Assembly (NCBI GenBank): GCA_937988745.1
Contig: CALKAR010000196.1
Span: 1 to 41,476, forward strand
DNA length: 41,476 nt
From: an uncultured Peptococcaceae bacterium
GTDB lineage: Bacteria > Bacillota > Limnochordia > Darwinibacteriales > Darwinibacteriaceae
Direction of reading: 5' to 3'
Numbering within the stretch: position 1 is the stretch's first letter; each line of letters starts with the position of its first letter. The notes below the pieces were generated by a model, which was given only the letters and a program-made list of their open reading frames with translations, did no database searches and was not told the origin of the DNA. Positions 18,180-25,924 of the stretch are shown piece after piece. Made by a program: the position numbers and the translations under genes.

Positions 18180-19304
18180 TTGGCCAAACGAGATTATTAT
18201 GAAGTGCTGGGGGTTTCCCGGGACGCGTCTGAGGATGAAATTAAGAAGGCTTACCGGCGCTTGGCCAGGAAGTACCATCCGGACGTAAACAAGTCAGAGG
18301 GAGCCGAAGAACTTTTCAAGGAAATCAATGAAGCCTACGCTGTGCTGAGTGATGCAGAACGGCGGGCTCAGTATGACCAGTTTGGCCATGCGGCTTTTGA
18401 AGGCGGTGCTGGCCCTGGTGGTTTCGGTGACTTCGGATTCGGCTTTGAAGATTTAGGCGATATCTTTTCAGACTTCTTTTTTGGCGGCGCATTTGGAGGG
18501 CGCTCTGCACAGCGCCCTCGCCGCGGAGCCGATATTCATTATGATATAACTATCAGTTTCGAAGAAGCAGCGTTTGGTTTAGAAACCAAGGTCGAAGTAC
18601 CTCGGACTGTGGTGTGTGACCGCTGTCATGGCAATAAGGCTGAGCCAGGTACGCCCATCAAGAACTGTCCAGAATGTCAAGGAACTGGTCAAATGCGTTA
18701 TGTGCAGACCACGCCCTTTGGACAGATGGCGACGACTCGTACTTGTACACGCTGCGGCGGTGAAGGTAAGGTACACGAAACCGCGTGTAGGGAATGTCAA
18801 GGTTCAGGAACAGTACGTCGGGTAAGCCGCTTTGAGGTGAAAATACCCGCGGGAATTGCCGACGGTCAGTACGTGCGCCTCGCCGGAAAGGGCGAAGCCG
18901 GCTACCGTGGAGGTCCTCCTGGAGATCTCCTGATTATGGTCCGGGTGCGGCCGCATGAATTCTTCCGACGGGAAGGGAACAATATTCTCTGTGAAGTTCC
19001 CATTTCTTTTGTGCAGGCTGCTCTTGGTGATGAGATCGAAGTGCCCACTTTGGACGGTAGAGAAAAACTGCGAGTTCCAGAAGGTACTCAAACCGGTAAA
19101 GTGATTCGCCTTAGGGGTAAAGGCATCCCCGATGTCAGGGGCTTTGGTAGAGGTGACCAGCTCGTGACACTGCGGGTTGTGACGCCTACCAAGCTTAATG
19201 CTCGACAGAAAGAGCTGCTGCGAGAGTTTGCCAAGGAGTCTGGAGACGAAATTCAAGAACAGACAAAAGGCTTTTTTGAACGTATGAAGGATGCGTGGCG
19301 TTAA
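18180..19304 (+). CDS. dnaJ: Chaperone protein DnaJ (Hsp40)
   Basis: 374 residues. The J domain (about 4-70) has HPD at 33-35; a Gly/Phe-rich stretch follows (about 73-105). Four zinc-binding CxxC pairs start near Cys147, Cys163, Cys189 and Cys203 (CDRCHG, CPECQGTG, CTRCGGEG, CRECQGSG). The C-terminal substrate-binding domains follow. DnaJ stimulates DnaK ATPase and delivers substrates. The start is TTG 18180 with SD AAGGTGG at 18164-18170 and a 9-base gap. Confidence 0.97.
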   Translation: MAKRDYYEVLGVSRDASEDEIKKAYRRLARKYHPDVNKSEGAEELFKEINEAYAVLSDAERRAQYDQFGHAAFEGGAGPGGFGDFGFGFEDLGDIFSDFFFGGAFGGRSAQRPRRGADIHYDITISFEEAAFGLETKVEVPRTVVCDRCHGNKAEPGTPIKNCPECQGTGQMRYVQTTPFGQMATTRTCTRCGGEGKVHETACRECQGSGTVRRVSRFEVKIPAGIADGQYVRLAGKGEAGYRGGPPGDLLIMVRVRPHEFFRREGNNILCEVPISFVQAALGDEIEVPTLDGREKLRVPEGTQTGKVIRLRGKGIPDVRGFGRGDQLVTLRVVTPTKLNARQKELLREFAKESGDEIQEQTKGFFERMKDAWR

Positions 19305-19324
19305 GACGCGCCCTGGATCTCAGC

Positions 19325-19354
19325 AAGCTGCCCTGTTTGTTAACGGGGCAGCTT
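19325..19354 (+). other. Hairpin after dnaJ, weak terminator or attenuator
   Basis: Stem AAGCTGCCC/GGGCAGCTT (9 bp) with a 12-base loop, followed by TCGCC rather than a T-run. It lies between dnaJ and prmA and may only partly reduce transcription into prmA-rsmE-mtaB. Confidence 0.6.
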
Positions 19355-19378
19355 TCGCCATAGATAGGGAGGATAATC

Positions 19379-20296
19379 ATGAAGACCTGGCAAGAAGTTC
19401 GAATTGATGTAAACCAAGAGGCGTCTGAAGCGGTTTATGCGCTGCTCGAGGATTTTGGAGCGCAGGGCGTGGTAGTACAAGATCCTTCGCTTGTGGACGA
19501 TGCCCGAGAAGCGGGTCTAGGCGACTATTTCCCTGAAGTCGTACAGGATGGCCGAGTGCGTATCATCTGCTATTTTGCTGAGCATAAGTCGCCGGAAGAA
19601 CTGGCTGAGCTTGAGCAGCGGATTAAGGCTCTCTCCGATTTTGGCCTTAATCCGGGGCAGATCAAACTTACAACTGTATCTGTGGAAGAGGAAGAATGGG
19701 CTACAGCTTGGAAAGATTACTATCACACGACACACATTGGCAAGGTCGTGATTCAGCCTTCGTGGCAGGAGCCTGAGACAGACATTCAACCAGATGACGT
19801 TGTCATTGTTCTAGACCCTGGTATGGCTTTCGGTACAGGTACGCATCCAACAACAGTTATGTGTCTAGAGTTCTTGCAAGAGTTAGATCTGCAGGGTAAA
19901 ATACTCTGGGATGTAGGAACAGGCTCAGGTATCTTATCCATTGCTGCCTGTAAGCTTGGTGCCCAGGTGCATGCAGCCGATGTGGACAAGACTGCCGTTG
20001 AGGTGGCTCAGGATAATCGTGACATGAATGAAGTGGATTTCACCGTTGTTCACGGCAGCATCGAAGCGCTTCCAGGGAAACCAGATATTATAGTGGCCAA
20101 TATTGTGGCCGATGTTATCCTTGATATGCTTCCAAGCGTTGCGGCGTCTCTGCGTAAAGAGGGGGTCTTCATCGCAGGTGGAATCATTGATTCTAGAGCA
20201 GATGAAGTTGAAGCGGCCGCAAAAAGGCAAGGCTTTATTCTAAAAGAACGCAGACAGCATCAGGAATGGATTGGATACTGCTTTGTAAAGGAGTAG
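19379..20296 (+). CDS. prmA: Ribosomal protein L11 methyltransferase PrmA
   Basis: 305 residues: an N-terminal L11-recognition domain (starts MKTWQEVRIDV) and a C-terminal class I methyltransferase domain with DPGMAFGTGTHPTT, the SAM-binding DVGTGSGILSIAACKLGA (near residue 177) and NIVADVILDM (near 240). PrmA trimethylates L11 of the large ribosomal subunit. The ATG has SD AGGGAGGA just upstream. Equivalent to B. subtilis yqeT, third from the end of the heat-shock run. Confidence 0.95.
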   Translation: MKTWQEVRIDVNQEASEAVYALLEDFGAQGVVVQDPSLVDDAREAGLGDYFPEVVQDGRVRIICYFAEHKSPEELAELEQRIKALSDFGLNPGQIKLTTVSVEEEEWATAWKDYYHTTHIGKVVIQPSWQEPETDIQPDDVVIVLDPGMAFGTGTHPTTVMCLEFLQELDLQGKILWDVGTGSGILSIAACKLGAQVHAADVDKTAVEVAQDNRDMNEVDFTVVHGSIEALPGKPDIIVANIVADVILDMLPSVAASLRKEGVFIAGGIIDSRADEVEAAAKRQGFILKERRQHQEWIGYCFVKE

Positions 20297-20300
20297 AATA

Positions 20301-21044
20301 GTGCCGAGGTTTTTTGTAACTGATGAACAGGTAGATGGAGATCTGGTCCGCATCACAGGAACCGATTCTCATCATATTACGCGTGTCCTGCGCCTGCAGG
20401 CCGGGGATCACGTAGAAGTGGCCTTTGGTAATGGTGAAATTGGTGTTGTGGAACTGGCAAAGTTCGCGGATAATGAGGTGCTGGGAAAGATCGTTCAGCG
20501 GTTTAGAGCCTACCAGGAACCGCCGATTAGGCTTCGGCTATACCAAGGTTTGGCGAAAGGCGACAAAATGGACTTCGTGGTCCAGAAAGCGGTAGAGCTG
20601 GGCGTATCAGAGATCGTTCCATTTACTTCCCGATATACAGTAGTAAAGCTTGATCAGAAAGCCGCGGCCAAGAGACTTCAGCGCTGGCAGCGGATTGCTG
20701 AGGAAGCGGCTAAGCAGTGCCAGCGGGCCGAACTGCCCAAGGTGAGCTCTTTACTAAGTTTTGCGGAAGTAATAGACCAATTAAAGGCCAGACAGCCTGA
20801 TGAATTGGTTTTGTTCCCTTATGAACATGAAGAACAGGTCGGTATTAAGGATTTGACAGTGAAGGACTGCCGCGCCGTTTCCATAGTTGTAGGCCCTGAA
20901 GGTGGGTTCCACACGAGTGAAGTGGAGGAAGCACGCCAGGCAGGCGCTCATATCATCACGCTTGGACCGCGCATTCTGCGCACCGAGACAGCGGGGCTCG
21001 TTGCCCTGAGTTTGGTTGGTTATCGTTGGGGGGATTTAGGATAG
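20301..21044 (+). CDS. rsmE: 16S rRNA (uridine1498-N3)-methyltransferase RsmE
   Basis: 247 residues. An N-terminal PUA-like part has DSHHITRVLRLQAGD; the SPOUT (knotted) methyltransferase part has QGLAKGDKMDFVVQKAVELG, shortened to its core KGDKMDFVVQKAVELG, VVGPEGGF and LGPRILRTETA. RsmE methylates U1498 of 16S rRNA. The start is GTG 20301, with SD AAAGGAG (20287-20293) over the end of prmA. Its stop overlaps the mtaB start. Confidence 0.95.
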   Translation: MPRFFVTDEQVDGDLVRITGTDSHHITRVLRLQAGDHVEVAFGNGEIGVVELAKFADNEVLGKIVQRFRAYQEPPIRLRLYQGLAKGDKMDFVVQKAVELGVSEIVPFTSRYTVVKLDQKAAAKRLQRWQRIAEEAAKQCQRAELPKVSSLLSFAEVIDQLKARQPDELVLFPYEHEEQVGIKDLTVKDCRAVSIVVGPEGGFHTSEVEEARQAGAHIITLGPRILRTETAGLVALSLVGYRWGDLG

Positions 21045-22357
21045 TGCCGAACACTAAGTCGATTGCTGTCTGCACCTTGGGATGCAAAGTCAACCAATAT
21101 GATACGGATGCCGTGCTGTCCCAGTTTCGGGAAGCAGGCTATACAGTGGTTGATTTCAACAAGAAGGCAGATGTTTATTTGATCAATACATGTACAGTGA
21201 CTAATGTGGGTGACCGCAAGTCGCGCCAGATGATTCGTCGCGCCCGCCGCACCAATCCAGAGGGTAAGGTTGTGGTTATGGGGTGTTTAGCTCAAGCCTC
21301 TCCAGATGAGGTCATTCAAATTGAAGGCGTCAACTTGGTTGTGGGTACCCATCAGCGGAGTGAATTGCTCGAACTGGTCGAATCACTTTCGGAAGCTTCG
21401 GGAGAACCGATTTCAGCAGTAGTTGATGACATTTTCGCTGTCGATGAGTTTGAAGAGCTTCCTGTAAGCACGTTTGAAGGCCGGACCCGGGCTACATTGA
21501 AGATCCAGGATGGCTGCAATCAGTTTTGTTCTTACTGCCGCGTCCCGTTTGCCCGCGGCAAACCGCGCAGCCGGCGGTTAGAATCAGTTGTCGACCAGGC
21601 TGAGCAGATCGCTGCCCAGGGATATCAAGAGATCGTTCTGACCGGGGTTCACTTGGGCGCCTATGGACTGGATTTTGAGCCGCAGCTGCATTTGGCCGAT
21701 GTGGTGGAGGCTCTGACAGAAGTCGAAGGCTTAACACGTATTCGAATCAGTTCAATTGATCCCCATGAGATTACTCCAAAGCTCTTGGAGCTGGTGGCTG
21801 GGGAACCAAAGGTGTGCCGTCACCTGCACATTCCCCTCCAGAGTGGGTGTGACACAGTGCTTGAGCGCATGCGGCGGCGCTATACAACAGCTGACTACCG
21901 CAGCATTGTGGAGAAGGCTCGAGAGCAGATTCCTGAGTTAGCTATTACTACGGACATTATTGTCGGTTTTCCTGGTGAAACTGATGCTGAGTTTGCAGAA
22001 ACCATGCAGTTTGTTGAAGAAATGGCCTTCAGCCGCCTGCATGTATTTCGTTATTCAAGGCGCAGTGGAACTCCGGCCGCCCGGTTCCCAAATCAGATTC
22101 CTGCGACTGTCAAAGAAGAGCGCAGTCACAGTTTGATCGCTCTCGGCGAGAAGCTTTCTGAAGAGTTTCATCAGGCATATGTAGGTCAGCTCCTAGAGGT
22201 GCTGGTGGAGCAAGTTGAAAAAGGTCAGGGCGTTGGTTTGACGGACAATTACATCCGAGTGGAGTTTGCATCCGATGCCACTGATTTAGTTGGAAAAACA
22301 GTCCAAATTTTGGGAAAAAAGGCCAGCCATAAAGGGATTTTGGGTGAGCTTGTCTAA
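21044..22357 (+). CDS. mtaB: tRNA t6A methylthiotransferase MtaB
   Basis: About 437 residues. The N-terminal UPF0004 domain has CTLGCKVNQYDTD and NTCTVTNVGDRKSRQ; the radical-SAM domain has the CX3CX2C motif in CNQFCSYCRVPFARG; GFPGETDAEF and a C-terminal TRAM domain follow. MtaB adds the 2-methylthio group to N6-threonylcarbamoyladenosine in tRNA. GTG 21044 overlaps the rsmE TAG by one base and is preferred to the in-frame TTG 21026, which lies within rsmE and has no SD. The last gene of the run matching B. subtilis yqeV. Confidence 0.95.
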   Translation: MPNTKSIAVCTLGCKVNQYDTDAVLSQFREAGYTVVDFNKKADVYLINTCTVTNVGDRKSRQMIRRARRTNPEGKVVVMGCLAQASPDEVIQIEGVNLVVGTHQRSELLELVESLSEASGEPISAVVDDIFAVDEFEELPVSTFEGRTRATLKIQDGCNQFCSYCRVPFARGKPRSRRLESVVDQAEQIAAQGYQEIVLTGVHLGAYGLDFEPQLHLADVVEALTEVEGLTRIRISSIDPHEITPKLLELVAGEPKVCRHLHIPLQSGCDTVLERMRRRYTTADYRSIVEKAREQIPELAITTDIIVGFPGETDAEFAETMQFVEEMAFSRLHVFRYSRRSGTPAARFPNQIPATVKEERSHSLIALGEKLSEEFHQAYVGQLLEVLVEQVEKGQGVGLTDNYIRVEFASDATDLVGKTVQILGKKASHKGILGELV

Positions 22358-22395
22358 TTTAACAGCAGATAGTTTCCTGTGAAGGAGGTGGCAGA

Positions 22396-22740
22396 GTGTC
22401 TCAAGACTGCCTTTTCTGCAGAATAGCTGCTGGAGAGATTCCATCCGAAAAGGTTTTCGAAAATGACCGCATTTTTGCTTTTCGCGATATAAACCCCGTG
22501 GCTCCCGTTCATATCTTGGTCATTCCGAAAGAACACGTTGAGAGCATCGCTCACGTTGAGGATGAGCATCAGGCTCTCTTGGGCGAGATAATGACGGTGA
22601 TACGGGACTTGGCTGTCGAAGAAAACCTTGAAAAGGGATATAGAGTAGTAGCTAATATCAGCACTCACGGAGGCCAAACAGTTCCACACCTCCATTTCCA
22701 TCTCATAGGAGGGCGGTCGCTGCAGTGGCCGCCTGGCTAA
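22396..22740 (+). CDS. HIT-family nucleotide hydrolase (HinT-like)
   Basis: 114 residues with the whole HIT fold: CLFCRIAAGEIPSEKV at the N-terminus (two Cys of a possible zinc site), FRDINPVAPVHILVIPKEH and the catalytic triad HLHFHLIGG at about residues 98-104. Such proteins hydrolyse purine phosphoramidates, for example AMP-lysine or AMP-Ser-type compounds. GTG 22396 has SD AAGGAGGTGG. The position between mtaB and rpsU is common in Clostridia; B. subtilis lacks it here. Confidence 0.92.
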   Translation: MSQDCLFCRIAAGEIPSEKVFENDRIFAFRDINPVAPVHILVIPKEHVESIAHVEDEHQALLGEIMTVIRDLAVEENLEKGYRVVANISTHGGQTVPHLHFHLIGGRSLQWPPG

Positions 22741-22775
22741 GGGTTTGTTAAAATGTTAGGTATTTTTCCGTCATA

Positions 22776-22804
22776 TTGACCATCCGTTTGATATCGTTTA
22801 TAAT
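22776..22804 (+). promoter_or_regulatory. Sigma-A promoter of rpsU
   Basis: TTGACC (22776-22781), 17-base spacer, TATAAT (22799-22804), leaving a leader of about 70 bases before the rpsU GTG. Confidence 0.88.
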
Positions 22805-22880
22805 AAACAAGGATATCATGCGGAGCCCGTGTTTTTCGTTTTTGAGGCACAGGTGGTCGGCATTGGAAGGAGGGATATAG

Positions 22881-23057
22881 GTGGCAGAAGTCAAAGTCGG
22901 TAAAAATGAATCCCTCGATAATGCTTTACGCCGTTTTAAGAAACAGATACGGATGTCTGGTGTTCTTTCGGAGGTAAGAAAGCGCGAACATTATGAAAAA
23001 CCAAGTGTTCGCCGTAAGAAGAAATCCGAAGCGGCCCGCAAGAGGAGATATCGCTAG
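22881..23057 (+). CDS. rpsU: 30S ribosomal protein S21
   Basis: 58 residues, very basic, with the S21 pattern: an N-terminal beta part (MAEVKVGKNESLDNALRRFK), KREHYEKPSVRRKKKSEAA and an Arg-rich end RKRRYR. S21 is a late-binding small-subunit protein near the anti-SD. The start is GTG 22881 with SD GGAAGGAGGG at 22865-22874. A strong promoter lies upstream and a strong terminator directly downstream, so it can form a monocistronic message. Confidence 0.96.
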   Translation: MAEVKVGKNESLDNALRRFKKQIRMSGVLSEVRKREHYEKPSVRRKKKSEAARKRRYR

Positions 23058-23070
23058 TTGGTACATGACA

Positions 23071-23105
23071 GGGCTCGATGTCGTAGGAGATATCGAGCCC
23101 TTTTT
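23071..23105 (+). terminator. Terminator of rpsU
   Basis: Perfect 9-bp stem GGGCTCGAT/ATCGAGCCC (23071-23079 with 23092-23100), 12-base loop and T5. Only 23 bases separate it from the nfeD start. Confidence 0.92.
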
Positions 23106-23128
23106 GGTATTTAGAAAGTGGGGGTGCT

Positions 23129-24442
23129 ATGCGCAGTAAAGTCACATTATTGCTGATATTAGTACTTCTTTGTCTGCCGTTAGCGTCTGTAAGTGCTGCT
23201 AGTTCAGGTGGACTGGGGCAAACAGTGTATGTCATTCCCATCCACGGAGAGATCAATCAGGGGCTGGCTGCTTTTGTGAAGCGGGCTATTACTAGTGCCG
23301 ACCGAGCTGATATTCCTGTCTTGCTGGAAATTAATACCTTTGGTGGATTGGTCGAAGCTGCCACCGAGATTCGTGACACTGTTATCAGGGCTCGCGTGCC
23401 CGTTATGAGCTATGTGTCTGATAGGGCTTGGTCCGCGGGTGCTCTGATTGCTCTGGCTGCGCCAAAGATCGCGATGGCCCCTGGCAGCAGCATCGGTGCT
23501 GCAGAGCCGCGGCCTATGGACGAAAAAACTGTTTCGGCAATTAGGGGAGAGTTCGAGGCAACCGCTGAACGGGCAGGGCGGGATCGCAGGATAGCAGCTG
23601 CCATGGTCGATGCTGATGTTGAAATTGAGGATCTGACTCCCCAAGGTAAGCTGCTGACTCTGTCTGCTCAGATGGCATTAGAGTATGGTTTTGCCGATGC
23701 GGTCGCGGCGTCCCGTTCAGAAGTCCTGGCCCAGTTTGGTTATGCCGGCGCCAATGTGATCGAAATTGAGCCTGGGTGGGCCGAACGGGTGGCACGCGTG
23801 GTAACAAACTCGACTGTGAGTTCTCTCCTGCTTACACTGGGGTTCTTAGGGCTGATCTTCGAGATTACCACTCCTGGCTGGGGAGTACCTGGCACTGTAG
23901 GCTTGATTAGTTTGGGGCTCTTTTTCGGGGGCAGGTATATTGCTGGTCTGGTCGGCATAGAGTCCATTGGGTTGTTTGGCCTTGGTTTTGTTCTGCTGCT
24001 GCTTGAGATCTTCTTGATTCCTGGCTTTGGAATCGCGGGGATCTTAGGATTGCTTGCGATGGCGGTGGGTATCGTTATGGCTTTTGGTAGTATCCAAGCG
24101 GGTTTGACTGCGTTTACCATTGCATTGGCTGCTAGTTTGCTCGCTATAGTGCTCCTGTGGAGCCGGATTAAGAAATCTCGCCTCTTCCAGAGACTAGTGC
24201 TTTCTCATCGTGAAGAGCAGACCTTGGGTTATCAGGGACCGCGGGACTTCTCTTTTCTCCTGGGGAAGCAGGGCGAGACCTTGACACCACTGCGGCCTGC
24301 CGGGACGGCTTTGATCGATAGTGAGAGATATGACGTCGTGTCTGAAGGTGGATTTGTGGATCCGAACATGCCTGTTGAAGTCGTAAAGGTGGAAGGAACT
24401 CGAGTAGTGGTGCGAGAAATAAGCGAAGAGTCTGAAAAATAA
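23129..24442 (+). CDS. nfeD: NfeD family membrane protease/partner of flotillin (long form)
   Basis: 437 residues: a signal peptide (about 1-24), a ClpP-like serine protease domain (about 28-210) with EINTFGGLVEAATEIRD and the active-site region DRAWSAGALIALA (Ser near residue 102), a membrane region of four to five segments (about 230-350), and a C-terminal OB-type NfeD domain with GTALIDSERYDVVSEGGFV. Long NfeD proteins are nearly always beside a flotillin/SPFH gene, as here. They are thought to work in membrane organisation or stress. Corresponds to B. subtilis yqeZ; the yqeY that normally precedes it is missing. Confidence 0.92.
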   Translation: MRSKVTLLLILVLLCLPLASVSAASSGGLGQTVYVIPIHGEINQGLAAFVKRAITSADRADIPVLLEINTFGGLVEAATEIRDTVIRARVPVMSYVSDRAWSAGALIALAAPKIAMAPGSSIGAAEPRPMDEKTVSAIRGEFEATAERAGRDRRIAAAMVDADVEIEDLTPQGKLLTLSAQMALEYGFADAVAASRSEVLAQFGYAGANVIEIEPGWAERVARVVTNSTVSSLLLTLGFLGLIFEITTPGWGVPGTVGLISLGLFFGGRYIAGLVGIESIGLFGLGFVLLLLEIFLIPGFGIAGILGLLAMAVGIVMAFGSIQAGLTAFTIALAASLLAIVLLWSRIKKSRLFQRLVLSHREEQTLGYQGPRDFSFLLGKQGETLTPLRPAGTALIDSERYDVVSEGGFVDPNMPVEVVKVEGTRVVVREISEESEK

Positions 24443-24454
24443 GGAGGTCAATCT

Positions 24455-25453
24455 ATGGAAAACATTTTCGTTGCTGCGCTTCCTCTCTTGGTGATCATTC
24501 TCCTATTGTGGTTCTTCTTTACGCTCGTTCCTGTTGGTCTGTGGATCTCTGCCTTAGCAGCGGGAGTCGATGTGGGCATTATAACCTTGGTAGGAATGCG
24601 CCTCCGGCGTGTCCCTCCTGCACGTATCATTCTGCCCTTTATCAAGGCGCAGAAGGCAGGTGTCGAAACGACCATCGATAAATTAGAGGCTCACTATCTT
24701 GCTGGTGGTAACGTAGACAATGTGGTAGATGCGTTGATTGCTGCCCAACGGGCTGATATCGCATTGACCTTTGAGCGGGCTGCCGCCATTGATTTGGCAG
24801 GTCGTAACGTCTTAGAAGCCGTACAGATGAGTGTCAACCCCAAGGTTATTGAGACACCAGTTATCTCTGCAGTCGCCAAGAATGGTATCGAACTCAAAGT
24901 TAAAGCTCGGGTTACCGTTCGTGCTAACATTGACAGACTTGTTGGTGGTGCTGGTGAGGAGACCATTATCGCACGTGTCGGCGAAGGTATTGTAACAACT
25001 GTTGGTTCGGGCGAGACTCATGAAGAGATTCTGGAAAATCCCGACGCCATTTCCCGCACAGTGCTGCAGAAGGGTTTGGATGCCGGTACAGCATTTGAAA
25101 TTCTCTCGATTGATATCGCTGACGTAGACGTGGGGCGCAATATCGGTGCTTCTCTCCAGATTGATCAGGCTGAAGCAGATAAGAATATTGCGCAAGCTAA
25201 AGCATCGGAACGGCGCTTTGCTGCTATGGCACTCGAACAGGAAATGCGTGCGCGGGTTGAAGAAATGCGGGCCCGTGTGGTAGAGGCAGAAGCGGAGATT
25301 CCGAGGGCAATTGCTGAAGCACTGAGAGAAGGAAATCTCGGTGTAATGGATTATTATCAGATGCAGAACATCTTAGCTGATACAAGGATGCGCGAAAGTA
25401 TTGGTGGAGGAGAAGCCGAACAGAGCCCGCCTACCAGCAGTCCAGGTAAGTAG
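24455..25453 (+). CDS. floA: Flotillin-like protein FloA
   Basis: 332 residues: an N-terminal membrane hairpin (about 5-45), an SPFH/flotillin-like domain with IELKVKARVTVRANI, GEGIVTTVGSGETHEEIL and IGASLQIDQAEADKNIAQAKA, then an Ala/Glu-rich coiled-coil segment and a Pro/Ser tail. FloA builds functional membrane microdomains in Bacillota. The ATG has SD AAGGAGG. It follows nfeD by 12 bases, and the two likely form one functional unit. Confidence 0.95.
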   Translation: MENIFVAALPLLVIILLLWFFFTLVPVGLWISALAAGVDVGIITLVGMRLRRVPPARIILPFIKAQKAGVETTIDKLEAHYLAGGNVDNVVDALIAAQRADIALTFERAAAIDLAGRNVLEAVQMSVNPKVIETPVISAVAKNGIELKVKARVTVRANIDRLVGGAGEETIIARVGEGIVTTVGSGETHEEILENPDAISRTVLQKGLDAGTAFEILSIDIADVDVGRNIGASLQIDQAEADKNIAQAKASERRFAAMALEQEMRARVEEMRARVVEAEAEIPRAIAEALREGNLGVMDYYQMQNILADTRMRESIGGGEAEQSPPTSSPGK

Positions 25454-25461
25454 GTGATCCA

Positions 25462-25830
25462 GTGGAATTTGCGTTCCCAATAGGGATTATCATCTATATT
25501 ATACTGGCTGTAATCAGTGCGGTTTTACGGAGTTATACCCAACAGCAGGGCCGTCCGCCACAGCGAACAGCTCAGTCGCTGCCGCCGCAGACTCCAGAGG
25601 GTAATTCATCTGTAGTTGAGCCGCTGCAGCCGACTGGAATGGGCAGACGTGGATCCCAGCTGGAAGTCTCCAGTGAACTTGAGTCCTCAGCATCTGCGCA
25701 GGAGCAGAGCATGCATTTCACCAAATCCAAACGTTCTCTTGCGCTTACTCGCCAGGAGCTAAGAGAGGCCGTCATTATGACAGAGCTTCTCAGAGAACCG
25801 CGGGCCAAGCGGCCTTGGCCTAACCGATAA
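25462..25830 (+). CDS. Small membrane-anchored protein of unknown function after floA
   Basis: 122 residues; no function recognised. An N-terminal membrane segment covers about residues 3-22. A long low-complexity middle rich in Pro, Gln and Ser looks disordered. The end forms a compact basic/amphipathic helix, ALTRQELREAVIMTELLREP, followed by RAKRPWPNR. The start is GTG 25462, with only a modest SD (AGGTGA). It is 8 bases after floA and takes the position of B. subtilis yqfB, though it shows no clear relation to it. Gene position suggests a FloA-NfeD partner; that is inference. Confidence 0.75.
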   Translation: MEFAFPIGIIIYIILAVISAVLRSYTQQQGRPPQRTAQSLPPQTPEGNSSVVEPLQPTGMGRRGSQLEVSSELESSASAQEQSMHFTKSKRSLALTRQELREAVIMTELLREPRAKRPWPNR

Positions 25831-25851
25831 GGTTTATGAAAACGTTTGATG

Positions 25852-25880
25852 TTGCTCCTGGAAGATTAATCCGATATAAT
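25852..25880 (+). promoter_or_regulatory. Promoter of the Gfo/Idh/MocA gene, with adjacent AAACGTTT palindrome
   Basis: TTGCTC (25852-25857), 17-base spacer, TATAAT (25875-25880). The 8-base palindrome AAACGTTT (25840-25847) lies just upstream of the -35 and has the central CG typical of LacI/CcpA-type operators. Confidence 0.7.
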
Positions 25881-25924
25881 GAAATTGCACTAAATAGGAA
25901 AATTGCTATGGAGGGATTGTGGGA

